Assembly: GCF_004795895.1 (NCBI RefSeq)
Contig: NZ_CP039250.1
Span: forward strand, 3,224,001-3,288,000
Source: Sphingopyxis sp. PAMC25046
GTDB lineage: Bacteria > Pseudomonadota > Alphaproteobacteria > Sphingomonadales > Sphingomonadaceae
Direction of reading: 5' to 3'
DNA: 64,000 nucleotides
Shown here: positions 18,013-26,523 of the stretch, piece by piece
Layout of the letters: every line of letters starts with the position of its first letter
How positions within the stretch are numbered: position 1 is the stretch's first letter
The notes under the pieces: model-generated
Database searches by the model: none
The model's input: only the letters and a program-made list of their open reading frames with translations
What the model was told of the DNA's origin: nothing
Translations under genes and position numbers: made by a program

Positions 18013-18026
18013 TTGATCCGCGTCAA
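18013..18026. promoter_or_regulatory. FNR box upstream of usp
   Basis: TTGATCCGCGTCAA, nine of ten fixed FNR positions. Centred 60 bases upstream of the usp ATG at 17959, reading leftward. Confidence 0.82.
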
Positions 18027-18325
18027 TGGCCGGAAGTGGGCAGGCAGCTTTTGGAGCGTGTTCGACGAAAGCGGGCTTTCGCTGATTTCGATCCACAGCG
18101 AACTCAAGCGACGTCTGGAAACGGCGAGTTTCCACGAGCGACTTCGAAACAGCGGTGTAAGCGCACACTTGCAATACACGCAGGCCTCAGGATAGAGGGC
18201 CGCCATTCGCAAGGACCCGGTGCAACTCCGGGTGGCTATTCCGGCCGCCGATCCGCCGGACAACATCGCACATGATAAAGTGAATGCGTCACTCTGGGCG
18301 CCGTGTGTCTTGATGTGAGCTCTTC
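18027..18325. other. Intergenic region usp-sulP
   Basis: About 300 bases between the usp FNR box and the SulP gene. I see a short hairpin (CGAAAGC/GCTTTCG near 18067-18083) but no gene, clear promoter consensus or riboswitch. Confidence 0.5.
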
Positions 18326-19822
18326 ATGTTCAACGGACTTACCGCTTACCGCCAGCAATGGTTCGCCGGCGGCGCCACCGCGCGCGCCGATATTCTTGCC
18401 GGCATCGTCGTCGCGCTGGCACTCATCCCAGAGGCAATCGGCTTCTCCATCATCGCCGGTGTAGATCCGCGCGTCGGCCTCTACGCTTCGATCGCGATCG
18501 CGATCGTCATCTCTTTCACCGGAGGCCGTCCGGGCATGATCTCGGCGGCAACCGCCGCAGTCGCCGTCCTCGTCATCCCTCTCGTCAAGGAACATGGCGT
18601 CGAATACCTCTTCGCCGCAACGATCCTGATGGGAGTCATCCAGATCGTCGCGGGGCTGCTGCGGCTCGACCTCGTCATGCAGTTCGTGTCACGCTCGGTG
18701 ATTACGGGTTTCGTTAACGCGCTCGCTATCCTGATCTTCATGGCGCAGCTGCCGCAGCTCACCAATGTGACGTGGGAGGCTTATGCAATGGTCGTCGGCG
18801 GTCTCGCGATCATCTACCTGCTACCTCGCCTGACGAAGGCCGTCCCTTCACCGCTCGTCGCCATTCTCATCCTGTCGGTGATCAGCATCGGCTTCGGACT
18901 GCCGGTGAACACCGTCGGCGACATGGGCAGGCTGCCCGAGGGCCTCCCGAGCATCGTCCTGCCCGACGTCCCGCTCACGCTGGAAACGCTGCAGATCATC
19001 CTTCCCTATTCGCTGACGATGGCTGCGGTCGGCCTTCTGGAATCGCTTCTCACCGCGCAGATCGTCGACGACATGACGCACAGCGACAGCGACAAGCGTC
19101 GCGAGTGCGCCGGGCAAGGTACTGCCAACATCGCCGCCGCCTTCGTCGGCGGAATGGGCGGTTGCGCGATGATCGGTCAGTCGGTCATCAATGTTACGTC
19201 GGGCGGACGCACGCGCCTTTCTACCTTCACCGCCGGCTCGACGCTGCTCGTCCTGCTCGCGGTTCTCGGTCCCTATGTCGGCCGCATGCCAATGCCGGCG
19301 CTGGTCGCCGTCATGATCATGGTGTCGATCGGCACCTTCAGCTGGAACTCGATCGCCAATCTTCGCCGTCATCCTCCGACCTCTTCGATCGTCATGGTTA
19401 CGACCGTTGTCGTTGTCGTGGTAACGCACGACCTCTCGCTCGGTGTGCTCGCGGGTGTATTGCTATCGGGCATCTTCTTCGCCGCGAAGGTGCAGCGGAT
19501 GTTCGAGGTGCGGCGCGAGATCGGCCCCCACGCAAACAGCGCGACCTACTTCGTGACGGGCCAAATCTTCTTCGCGTCGGTCGACCGCTTCACGCGGAGC
19601 TTTCAAGACGACGAAAGCGCATCCAAAATCCTGATCGATGTGTCCGCAGCCCATTTCTGGGACATCTCTGGGGTCGGCGCGCTCGATAAGATCATCGCCC
19701 GCCTGCGGCGTGAAGGGCGCACAGTTGAAGTCATTGGCTACAATCGCGCGAGCGCCGACATCGTCGACAAATTTGCGCTGCACGACAAGACCGGGTTCGA
19801 GCTTGGGGCCGTACCCCATTGA
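18326..19822 (+). CDS. SulP-family anion transporter with STAS domain
   Basis: 498 residues. About ten to twelve membrane segments. The SulP signature region lies near residues 20-50 ([20 protein letters not shown]). The [18 protein letters not shown] segment is conserved in the family. A C-terminal STAS domain at about 400-490 holds [20 protein letters not shown]. Inner-membrane transporter for sulfate, bicarbonate or another small anion; the substrate cannot be assigned. Monocistronic by position: it starts away from usp and is followed by about 320 bases without a gene. Confidence 0.92.
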   Translation: MFNGLTAYRQQWFAGGATARADILAGIVVALALIPEAIGFSIIAGVDPRVGLYASIAIAIVISFTGGRPGMISAATAAVAVLVIPLVKEHGVEYLFAATILMGVIQIVAGLLRLDLVMQFVSRSVITGFVNALAILIFMAQLPQLTNVTWEAYAMVVGGLAIIYLLPRLTKAVPSPLVAILILSVISIGFGLPVNTVGDMGRLPEGLPSIVLPDVPLTLETLQIILPYSLTMAAVGLLESLLTAQIVDDMTHSDSDKRRECAGQGTANIAAAFVGGMGGCAMIGQSVINVTSGGRTRLSTFTAGSTLLVLLAVLGPYVGRMPMPALVAVMIMVSIGTFSWNSIANLRRHPPTSSIVMVTTVVVVVVTHDLSLGVLAGVLLSGIFFAAKVQRMFEVRREIGPHANSATYFVTGQIFFASVDRFTRSFQDDESASKILIDVSAAHFWDISGVGALDKIIARLRREGRTVEVIGYNRASADIVDKFALHDKTGFELGAVPH

Positions 19823-20143
19823 CGCAAAACTGTAACGCGGACGCTGGCCGGTTGGAGACGGGCGGCTGTCGGGTGAAGAAACTCGGGAAGCGGACGTTCG
19901 CGGTCGCCGGCGGCCGCGGCGAGAATCGGCCGGTGACTATCATTCCATTTCTTACTTCGTCATGCCCGCGAAGACGGGGCCCCGACAAGTTGCCGTTGGC
20001 ACATCATTGTTCCAGCTCGCTGGAGATTGCGATTTGAAACATTCTACGATGCAGTTTTACTACCCTCCCTTCCTTCAAGGTAAAACTGACTGCTAGCCGG
20101 GAAGCTTCATTGTGCGTTTGCGATTTGGGGCTATGAAAGGCCC
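19823..20143. other. Intergenic region upstream of the TPR regulator gene
   Basis: About 320 bases with no credible gene. The GC-rich first half has no feature I recognise. The second half holds a perfect 9-bp inverted repeat, listed separately, and the regulator's promoter region. Confidence 0.5.
20052..20088. promoter_or_regulatory. Inverted repeat, possible operator
   Basis: Perfect 9-bp arms CAGTTTTAC (20052-20060) and GTAAAACTG (20080-20088) around 19 bases, ending 55 bases before the start of the regulator at 20144. No T-run follows, so an operator is more likely than a terminator. The centre-to-centre distance of the arms is 28 bases. Confidence 0.5.
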
Positions 20144-21982
20144 ATGGGGGCAGAAGACAGCGAATCCTGTCGGTGGCGCTTTGGTCGCGTCATGTTCGCT
20201 GAAGCAGGCGGCAAGCTGGCGATCGACGGGCAGGCGACCGAGATCGATCGCAGCTGCGCCGCTTTACTTGCGGCACTATTGCGTCGCATCGATGAACCTC
20301 TCGGCAAGGATGAATTGCTCGAAATCGGCTGGCCGGGGCGGCTCGTGCATGAAAATTCGCTCGCCAAGGCAATCGGACGCTTGCGCCAGGCGCTGGGCGA
20401 GGACGGCCGACGGATAGAGGCGATCTATGGTAGCGGATACCGGCTGACCGGACCGGTAGAACGCCTCCATGGTCCGCCTCCCGAGGCGGGACATGGCGCC
20501 GGCATCGCCACGCGCCTCCGGGCCCGGTTGTTCGAAAGTCGTCAGCGGGCGCTGACGACGGCGGGCGTCCTGTCGCTCGGCTTGAGCCTCGTCGTGGCTG
20601 GAGCGGCGCTGTGGTGGGCGTCCACGGCGCAACAGCAGGCTGCCGAGCGCGAGCGCGAGGTCGAGGCGCTGCTGACCTTCCTCTCTTCCGACCTTTTGGC
20701 CGAAGCCGATCCCTATGCGTCCACGCAGCAGGACCGGTCGCTGCGGCAGGTGGTGGAGCGGACGGCCGCCACGATGGACGACCGGCTGCGCGACGATCCG
20801 GCGACACGCGCCGTCCTGCACCGCATGGTCGGGCAAGCCTTTTCGGGATGGGGCGAATATGAAAAGGCGGTCAGCCATTTCGATCGCGCCCAAGCGCTCA
20901 ACACCCGCCTGCACGGAGGATATGCGCGGCAGAATATCCCGGTCGATATCGCCTTGTGCCAGAATCTGCGCCTCGCCGGCGAAACGCGCCGGGCGGACCG
21001 AATCTGCCTGCGCGCCGAACAGGTTGCCCGCTCGGCGGGCTCGCCGCTGCTTGGCGCGGCGCAGATCGTGCGCGCCAAATTGCAGTTCGAGGTTGGCCAA
21101 TATGACGAAGCCGCCACGGCGCTTGCCGGAGTGCTGACCGATTCCGCGGGCTTGTCTCCCGCCGAGCGTGCCGATGCGGAATGGTTTCAGGCGCTGTCGC
21201 TGCGAAAACTCGCACGCTTTGAACTGGCCGATGGCGCATACCGGCGGCATTTGACCATCCGTCAGGCGACATGGGGCGACCGTCATCCACTGACGGCCTG
21301 GGCCTATGCCGACTATGGCGATTTCCTGGTGGCAAGCGGAGATTTTGCGAAAGCGGACCGGCATTTATCCAGCGCGGAGGCGATTTTCAATGCAACGCTG
21401 GGAAGCAACCATCCCGAATCGCTATCGCCCGCCTACAGCCGGGCCATCGCCCATCTGTGGCGCGGGGAGCCCGATCAGGCGCGCGCGATCCTGCGCCCGA
21501 TGCTGACACGTTATCGCGAGACGCTGGGTTCGGATCATTTCTGGACGCTTTATGTCATGGGCGAATTGGCATTGGCCGAGGCGCAGACCGGCGGGGTCGA
21601 GCAGGCCGAGGCCTTGCTCCGCGAAGCCCGGCGGATCGGTGCGCGGGTGCTCTATGGCCGCGACGCCAAGGCGGCTTATTTCCACATGCGATGGGCGCGT
21701 GCGCTCGCCGCGCTCGGCAAGACCGACGAGGCGGAAGATGAACGGCGCCGTGCGCACATGGCGATGGACCGGGGCGGCTTCATGCCCGACCACCCTTGGC
21801 GCGCGCGGCTGGATTGCCTTGCCGGCCGAATCGCGCTGGCGCGCCGTGACGCAGCCGCCGCGCGGCAGGCCGGACGCGCCTGCTTGTCGGCGCTGGACGC
21901 TGCCGACAAGCTTCCGCCGACCTATCCGGCATTGGCGGAGGCGAAAAGCCTCGCCGGGGCGGATGTGAACGCAATGCGTTGA
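20144..21982 (+). CDS. CadC/ToxR-type membrane regulator: winged helix, TM, TPR-like sensor
   Basis: 612 residues. An OmpR/PhoB-type winged helix at about 8-100 includes DELLEIGWPGRLVHENSLAK, then RRIEAIYGSGYRL in the C-terminal wing. One membrane helix follows (LTTAGVLSLGLSLVVAGAALWW, about 125-150). The periplasmic part is all-helical and tetratricopeptide-like, with repeated AxxxLxxAxAxxxxxxGxxHP units (TWGDRHPLTAWAYADYGDF, TLGSNHPESLSPAYSRAI). Such proteins sense an envelope signal and bind DNA directly. It precedes, on the same strand, the small exported protein cluster, which is a natural target (inference). Confidence 0.88.
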   Translation: MGAEDSESCRWRFGRVMFAEAGGKLAIDGQATEIDRSCAALLAALLRRIDEPLGKDELLEIGWPGRLVHENSLAKAIGRLRQALGEDGRRIEAIYGSGYRLTGPVERLHGPPPEAGHGAGIATRLRARLFESRQRALTTAGVLSLGLSLVVAGAALWWASTAQQQAAEREREVEALLTFLSSDLLAEADPYASTQQDRSLRQVVERTAATMDDRLRDDPATRAVLHRMVGQAFSGWGEYEKAVSHFDRAQALNTRLHGGYARQNIPVDIALCQNLRLAGETRRADRICLRAEQVARSAGSPLLGAAQIVRAKLQFEVGQYDEAATALAGVLTDSAGLSPAERADAEWFQALSLRKLARFELADGAYRRHLTIRQATWGDRHPLTAWAYADYGDFLVASGDFAKADRHLSSAEAIFNATLGSNHPESLSPAYSRAIAHLWRGEPDQARAILRPMLTRYRETLGSDHFWTLYVMGELALAEAQTGGVEQAEALLREARRIGARVLYGRDAKAAYFHMRWARALAALGKTDEAEDERRRAHMAMDRGGFMPDHPWRARLDCLAGRIALARRDAAAARQAGRACLSALDAADKLPPTYPALAEAKSLAGADVNAMR

Positions 21983-21992
21983 TTTCCATCAA
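21979..21992. promoter_or_regulatory. FNR-type box ahead of the small exported protein cluster
   Basis: TTGATTTCCATCAA is a perfect TTGAT-N4-ATCAA palindrome, overlapping the stop codon of the TPR regulator. The next gene starts at 22143, about 157 bases from the box centre. The spacing leaves room for a promoter and a 5' untranslated region. A chance match is possible. Confidence 0.55.
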
Positions 21993-22142
21993 CCAGCTGA
22001 AAAAGCATGTAATTCAAAATTTTCAGAATCTGCCGGAAACAAGTTTCAACTTTTTTCAGGGGCGAAGCAAAGATTTCTGGCGCGGCAGGCATCAGCATTT
22101 TCTTCGTGGCGCGGGGGAGCGCAGTGCGAGGGGAGATGCTGA

Positions 22143-22514
22143 ATGAAGCTGATCAGGATGAGCGCCGTGGCCGCGGCCGCCGCTATCGTAGTCGGCGCCG
22201 GGGCGGCATCGGCGCAATCGGACCCGATGGTCCCTATTTCGGGGTCGAGCATATCCTATTGGGCGATCAGCGAACGGGAAGCGTGCCTCATCGCGACACG
22301 CAATCCGTCGCCTGCGGATATGCGCTCTTTCGAAGCGGGAAGTTGTTCCTGTACCTCGAGGCCGAGGCCCGGCGGTAGCGGCCGCATGAAGGAATATCAG
22401 TGCCGGGCGTCCTTCAATGGCATGGTTCGGCGGTCGAGATACGACGGGCTGATGCGTTCCATCGAACAAGCCAATGCCGCGCGACGCGACGGCTGGGGGA
22501 CATCATCGCGCTGA
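22143..22514 (+). CDS. Small exported Cys-containing protein, unknown
   Basis: 123 residues with a clear signal peptide (VAAAAAIVVGAGAASAQS). The mature part carries four Cys, two of them close together (AGSCSCTSRPRPGG). It shares a scheme with its neighbours at 22514, 22876 and 23221: a leader, then 'R-E-A-C-x-x-A' near the new N-terminus, then a CxC or CxxC pair followed by a single Cys before the end. First gene of the cluster; its stop overlaps the next ATG (TGATG). Confidence 0.72.
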   Translation: MKLIRMSAVAAAAAIVVGAGAASAQSDPMVPISGSSISYWAISEREACLIATRNPSPADMRSFEAGSCSCTSRPRPGGSGRMKEYQCRASFNGMVRRSRYDGLMRSIEQANAARRDGWGTSSR

Positions 22515-22810
22515 TGTCTGCGCGCATTGCCTATGTCATGATCGCCTCGGCCCCGCTCGCACTCTGGTCCGATCCCGGCGCCGCGCGGGACGCGCGCTGG
22601 ACGATGCGGGCGGTCGATGCACAAGGGCGCGACGAAGCGGGGGGCTGCGCCGCCGCGCGCGTGCGCGCGGCCGCCGAGGCGCGCAAATATCTCGGGCTGA
22701 ACATCGGCCGCTGTGTCTGTGTTCCGATTGCGTCGAAGGGCGATGGGCCGACCGCCGGTTACCGTTGCCGACTGACCTACGAGGTTCTGGTGCGCTCGGG
22801 TTCGCAATGA
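22514..22810 (+). CDS. Small exported Cys-containing protein, unknown
   Basis: 98 residues from the ATG at 22514, overlapping the previous stop. A signal peptide is likely (VMIASAPLALWSDPGAARDA). The mature region repeats the scheme of its neighbours: GGCAAARVRAAAEARKYLGL, then GRCVCVP, then YRCRLTYEVLV. The pattern 'C-x-x-A ... G-x-C-x-C ... Y-x-C' suggests paralogy with the proteins on either side. Function unknown. Confidence 0.7.
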   Translation: MSARIAYVMIASAPLALWSDPGAARDARWTMRAVDAQGRDEAGGCAAARVRAAAEARKYLGLNIGRCVCVPIASKGDGPTAGYRCRLTYEVLVRSGSQ

Positions 22811-22875
22811 GGGACGTGGCGGCGGACGAGGGCCGAGGAGTTGAAACGCCGCTTTTGCAAAGAGGGAGATCTGCC

Positions 22876-23139
22876 ATGAAACGCATTTTCTTTTCGCTCG
22901 GCGCGCTCAGCGCTGCATTCGCGGCTCAAGCGATCGCCGCCGAGGAAGTGAAGAAGGTTCACGGCTATGGCGATACGCACGAACAGGCCTGCTACCGCGC
23001 CACGGCCAGCGGGCTTCGCGTCTATCGCGACGTGAAGGTTCTGGGTTTCGGACAGTGCGGAGAATGCACCGAGCGGAACCGCAGGGAAGGCCGCTACCTC
23101 TGCTCCGTCAACATCTATTACGAGCCGCGCCGTGGTTAG
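22876..23139 (+). CDS. Small exported Cys-containing protein, unknown
   Basis: 87 residues from the ATG at 22876 (AGAGGGAG upstream). Signal peptide ([20 protein letters not shown]). Mature part: [16 protein letters not shown], then [12 protein letters not shown], then [10 protein letters not shown]. The Cys pattern and the closing aromatic beta strand match the neighbours at 22514 and 23221, so these look like divergent copies of one family of about 70 mature residues. Confidence 0.78.
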   Translation: MKRIFFSLGALSAAFAAQAIAAEEVKKVHGYGDTHEQACYRATASGLRVYRDVKVLGFGQCGECTERNRREGRYLCSVNIYYEPRRG

Positions 23140-23220
23140 CGGCGCGGTCGTCGTTCGCAGTGCCGGGTGACTACCAAGTCTTGGCTCGGACAGTTTCACA
23201 CCGAAGGAAAGGCAATCATT

Positions 23221-23490
23221 ATGAACAAGGTCACGATCGCAGTTTTGGCAGCATGTCTGACCGGCTTGCCGGTTACCGCTTGGGCCCAGCGCACCACGGA
23301 ATATGTACTTCAGACCGGGCCGACAAAGTCCGCCGCGCGCGAGAACGCCATCAAATATGCCAAGAACCTCTACAATCACTATACGGTGAAGAGCATCAGT
23401 TTCGGCGAGTGCATCTACACCCCGCCGCCGGGCGTGAACCAGCACTGGGACTGCAAGTTGCCGGTTTATGTCGAGCGGCACAAAAAATGA
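23221..23490 (+). CDS. Small exported protein, same family as neighbours
   Basis: 89 residues with a signal peptide ([16 protein letters not shown]). Mature part [19 protein letters not shown], then [16 protein letters not shown], then [10 protein letters not shown]. It has two Cys in the mature part, where the paralogues have three or more: the helix Cys is Ala here and CxC is reduced to a single Cys. Start at 23221, after GAAAGG. The stop overlaps the next ATG (ATGA). Confidence 0.78.
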   Translation: MNKVTIAVLAACLTGLPVTAWAQRTTEYVLQTGPTKSAARENAIKYAKNLYNHYTVKSISFGECIYTPPPGVNQHWDCKLPVYVERHKK

Positions 23491-23897
23491 CGCCCGCACG
23501 CGTCGCGACCCTTATGCTGTGCCTTGCGGCGCTGTCCGCAATGCCGGCGTCCGCCCAGTCGCTCTCCGACGGCGATTACGAGCAATGCTCGGTCTATCGC
23601 GACGGGCGTTTCGCCGGACATGATCGCGTGTGCCTGGAGGCGAAGCGGGCGGCGCTCCGACGGCTGGAGCATGATGGCGGGAGGCACGAGCGATATCGCC
23701 ACGGGCATCCCCGCGACCGCCGCCATTCAAGCGCCTACCGCTGCCCGCATTGGGCCAATGGCGGGCGCGGCTTCAACGCCACCTGGTATTCGGACGGGCG
23801 TCCGCCATCACTGGCAGGCGCTTACACCTATGACGCAACGCTCGACGGCCGCCGCTGCATTGCGCACCCGACCTATCAAGGTTCGGGCTATCCGTGA
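23487..23897 (+). CDS. Exported His/Arg-rich Cys protein, unknown
   Basis: 136 residues from the ATG at 23487, coupled to the previous gene (ATGA). Signal peptide ([15 protein letters not shown]). The mature part has four Cys ([35 protein letters not shown]) and a basic His-rich stretch near the middle ([17 protein letters not shown]) that could bind metal. No family recognised. Longer than its neighbours and not obviously of the same fold. Confidence 0.68.
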   Translation: MTPARVATLMLCLAALSAMPASAQSLSDGDYEQCSVYRDGRFAGHDRVCLEAKRAALRRLEHDGGRHERYRHGHPRDRRHSSAYRCPHWANGGRGFNATWYSDGRPPSLAGAYTYDATLDGRRCIAHPTYQGSGYP

Positions 23898-24006
23898 GGG
23901 TGCGGCGATGATGCTGCGGCGGAGCGCCGATGGCACGAGCGCGGCGGCCGCCCGGCTGGCCATGGCTGCGGTCCCGAGTTCGGCATCTGATCGGGGGTGA
24001 AGGCAT

Positions 24007-24759
24007 ATGAACAAGACAATTGGGGGTTTGGTCGCGGTGATCATACTGCTCGTCGGTGCGGTCATGTACCTGTTCGGACAGCAAAATGCCGCGCCGCCGC
24101 GTGAGCCGCCGGCGGCGACCGGCGTTTCGGCGAAAAAGGGGGATTTGGAACCGGCGCCGGCGAAGGTCCCTGCCTCGCTGCGGCGTCCCGTTCGCGTTGG
24201 CACCGGCGGCCCCCACGCCGATGCGTGCCGCGGTATCGGATCGGTCGCGAACCTGCCCGGCGGTGCCGACGACTTCCTTGCCGTGCGCGAAGGCCCCACG
24301 GTCAAGGCCCAGCGCATCGACAAGCTGAAGGACGATGCGCCCGTCTATATCTGCGACCAGAACGACAGCGGCAGCTGGATCGGCATCGTTTATCAGGCTA
24401 ATGGCTATTTGCCGGCCGACGACAAGTGTCGCGCCGAAGAAAATGTCGGAAGCGTCCGCCCCTATGAGGGGCCATGCCTGACCGGCTGGGTGTCGGCCAA
24501 ATATCTGGTTCCGCGCGGACAGGACAGCGACGAGTCCCATGGGCCCGAACCGGCCGCCGCGAGCCGCTTTCTGTTCGACGCCGAGGGCTTTGGCGATACC
24601 GAGTTCGTTGCCGCCAACTATCTGTATCTGCGCGGCGACCGGCGCGCCGAGGCCGAAGGCGGCAAGGTGGTCGATCGCGGCATGCGAAGCTGCCGCACGA
24701 CCGGCGAAAGCGGCAAGCGGGCTTGGGTTTGCCGGACGATATACACCTATGAAAAATAG
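24007..24759 (+). CDS. Membrane-anchored protein with SH3-like domain
   Basis: 250 residues. N-terminal membrane anchor (GLVAVIILLVGAVMYLFG) and a proline/alanine-rich linker. A bacterial SH3-like domain follows at about 75-165: FLAVREGPTVKAQRID, VYICDQNDSGSWIGIVY, CLTGWVSAKYL. The C-terminal segment contains the small-protein scheme again (ANYLYLRGDRRAEAEG, RSCRTTG, AWVCRTIYTYE). It may therefore be an SH3 domain fused to a copy of the neighbouring family. Probably periplasmic, perhaps cell-wall binding. Confidence 0.75.
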   Translation: MNKTIGGLVAVIILLVGAVMYLFGQQNAAPPREPPAATGVSAKKGDLEPAPAKVPASLRRPVRVGTGGPHADACRGIGSVANLPGGADDFLAVREGPTVKAQRIDKLKDDAPVYICDQNDSGSWIGIVYQANGYLPADDKCRAEENVGSVRPYEGPCLTGWVSAKYLVPRGQDSDESHGPEPAAASRFLFDAEGFGDTEFVAANYLYLRGDRRAEAEGGKVVDRGMRSCRTTGESGKRAWVCRTIYTYEK

Positions 24760-25033
24760 GATGTCGCTTCGGCCGCGTGTGGTTGCAGGGGCGAAATTGG
24801 CCGCGACCGCCCTCTTCGCATGCGCGATGCTGGCCGTACCAATGCCCTCGCAAGCAGCGCCCGAGACCGATATCGGCGCGCTGCGCATCCTCGCGGACGG
24901 CGCGCTCGCCGAAGCTTATGAAGCCGATTTTCGGCAGCCGGCATTGCGCATTTTCGATGATGGCTGGCACACGGGCCTTGCCAGCCGCCTTCGACGACAA
25001 GTGGTGGCAATGTACGAGGAAACCGCGGGATGA
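24749..25033 (+). CDS. Small exported protein, unknown
   Basis: 94 residues from the ATG at 24749, overlapping the previous stop by 11 bases (an in-frame ATG at 24761 is possible). Signal peptide (LAATALFACAMLAVPMPSQA). The mature part of about 55 residues is mostly helical (DIGALRILADGALAEAYEAD). No known domain. Its stop overlaps the start of the lipoprotein gene. Confidence 0.62.
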   Translation: MKNRMSLRPRVVAGAKLAATALFACAMLAVPMPSQAAPETDIGALRILADGALAEAYEADFRQPALRIFDDGWHTGLASRLRRQVVAMYEETAG

Positions 25034-25844
25034 TCGGGAAGACCCTCGCTGCCGTGGTTCTGGCTCCCGCGGCTCTTCTGCTCGGCGCCTGCACCGACGT
25101 CGACCTTGCTGCCTATGAACGCGAGGAGTTTCCCGCCTGTTATCCCGATCAGGAGGCATGGGCAGGCGAACCGCCCGCCGCGCAATATGTCGAGGACAGC
25201 TTCGAGGATTTCGACCGCCATTTCGGCGCGTTCCTCGTCGCGTTGGAGCGGGCGGCGAGCCAGGCCGCCGCCGAAGCGCCCGCAGACTGGGCGAAGCCCT
25301 CGCTCCCCTGCACGATGAGGCGCAAGCGAATATCGTTCGCCTCGGCCGACTGCTGCCGCGCATGAACCGGCCGCTTGATCTCGCGCCGATGGCGGGACAG
25401 TTTGAGGAAGGCGCAATCTGGTGGCCGCGAGGTGGTCATCACACCGAATTTCTCGGCGTCGCGCTGGCCGAGGAATTTGCCGCGCATCAGAATCTGGCTC
25501 GGCATATGACAGCTTTCCTGTCGAGCCTTGAAGAGGTTGAGGGCCTTCTGCTCGATCTTAAATATATCGAGTCGGGCGAGACTGCGGCCAGCCGGCCCAG
25601 CGTGGCGGAACTCGCCCCCGCAACGCGGCTATTGCGCGCGGCGTGGGAGGCAGTCGAACCCGGAATGCGGCGCGTCATCTTCGACCGACCCGATATGCCC
25701 AAAGGCGAGAGTTTGTCGGAACGGTTGCACGTCCGCGTGGCAGCGATCTGCAAGAGCTACAGCGAGTGCGGCGATAGGGAGAATTGCGACGAGGGCGTCA
25801 CAAGCGCCGAATTGACCGGCGAGCCGATGGCGCCGGCATCATGA
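25030..25844 (+). pseudogene. Lipoprotein gene with apparent frameshift (or two coupled genes)
   Basis: The first frame, 25030-25365, starts with a lipobox (LLLGAC) and reads as a normal helical protein up to about APADW (near 25293). It then turns into an implausible basic/Cys tail. The +1 frame from about 25290 continues naturally (GEALAPLHDEAQANIVRL, then GQFEEGAIWWPRGGHH) to the stop at 25844. A single missing base near 25293 would give one lipoprotein of about 271 residues. Alternatively, the stop of frame one overlaps an ATG at 25362 (ATGA) and there are two coupled genes, the second 160 residues. No family recognised. Confidence 0.55.
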
Positions 25845-26098
25845 GCGAGAGGTTTTTCGCTGCGCCCTTGCGCCTTCCGTCCGGCGCGATTTCCGCCGTG
25901 GCGGAACCCCCTTTCCTCCGCAAATATTGGCCAAAATAGCCGCGTTTTCATGACCAGACGAGCCGAGTCTGTGTAAGTTTGACCAATAGCCGCGAGATAC
26001 CGAAGGTCTTGTTGAGAGTGGTCGGCGTGGCTTCTGCTACAAACAATCGGTTGCAACGATAGTATGGATAACGTTGAAGGTAGAATTTAATCAGGCTT

Positions 26099-26332
26099 TT
26101 ACAAGAAAAGGTTGAACCGCCCCCGCATATTAACTCTCGGATTTTTGGAAATTTTTATTACGAATACAGAAAACAAACATATGAGCACAATGGCGCCCCA
26201 GAATAGCTCCGTCGTCATTTCAGAACCGAAAGCCGCGCCTGCAAGCAAGGATCCCAACGGCTTCATCATGTTCGATACTGACGTATACGCCGTAAACTGC
26301 GTCGCACCCGTAACGGGAGCCGAGAGCGCGAT
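26099..26332 (-). pseudogene. C-terminal fragment of a membrane protein, possibly an MFS transporter
   Basis: In the frame ending at 26099 the last 60-70 codons read as the end of a membrane protein: VSNMMKPLGSLLAGAAFG, then the helix LFWGAIVLICLFSVFVI and a basic tail. Base use is clearly poorer in GC than in the neighbours. There is no start. It abuts the broken xylanase gene at about 26333, so both look like halves joined by a deletion or insertion. The family call is a guess. Confidence 0.35.
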
Positions 26333-26334
26333 CC

Positions 26335-26523
26335 TCATTCGCGCGCGATCAGGGCGCGACTGTCGGCACGGCGAAGCTGGTCGAACGATGCAGCCGTTCC
26401 GAAGCGCAACCCGCGCCGCCGTGCGATCGCGTCGAGCGTCTCGGTTTCGGCCGCGCGCGCCATCGTTGTAACGAGCGCGGCGCCAGCGGCGCTGCCGATG
26501 AAGTCGCGACGGTTGAGCCTCAC
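26335..26523 (-). pseudogene. Truncated GH10 endo-1,4-beta-xylanase (N-terminal 62 codons, Tat signal)
   Basis: GTG at 26523 overlaps the stop of the FGE-like gene (GTGA). A twin-arginine signal (LNRRDFIGSAAGAALV) is followed by LDAIARRRGLRFGTAAS and RALIARE. That is the usual opening of bacterial GH10 xylanases, where 'RE' is followed by C-G and the PEN motif. Here a TGA comes directly after RE and the next sequence is unrelated. The catalytic domain is lost, so the gene is a remnant. Confidence 0.6.
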
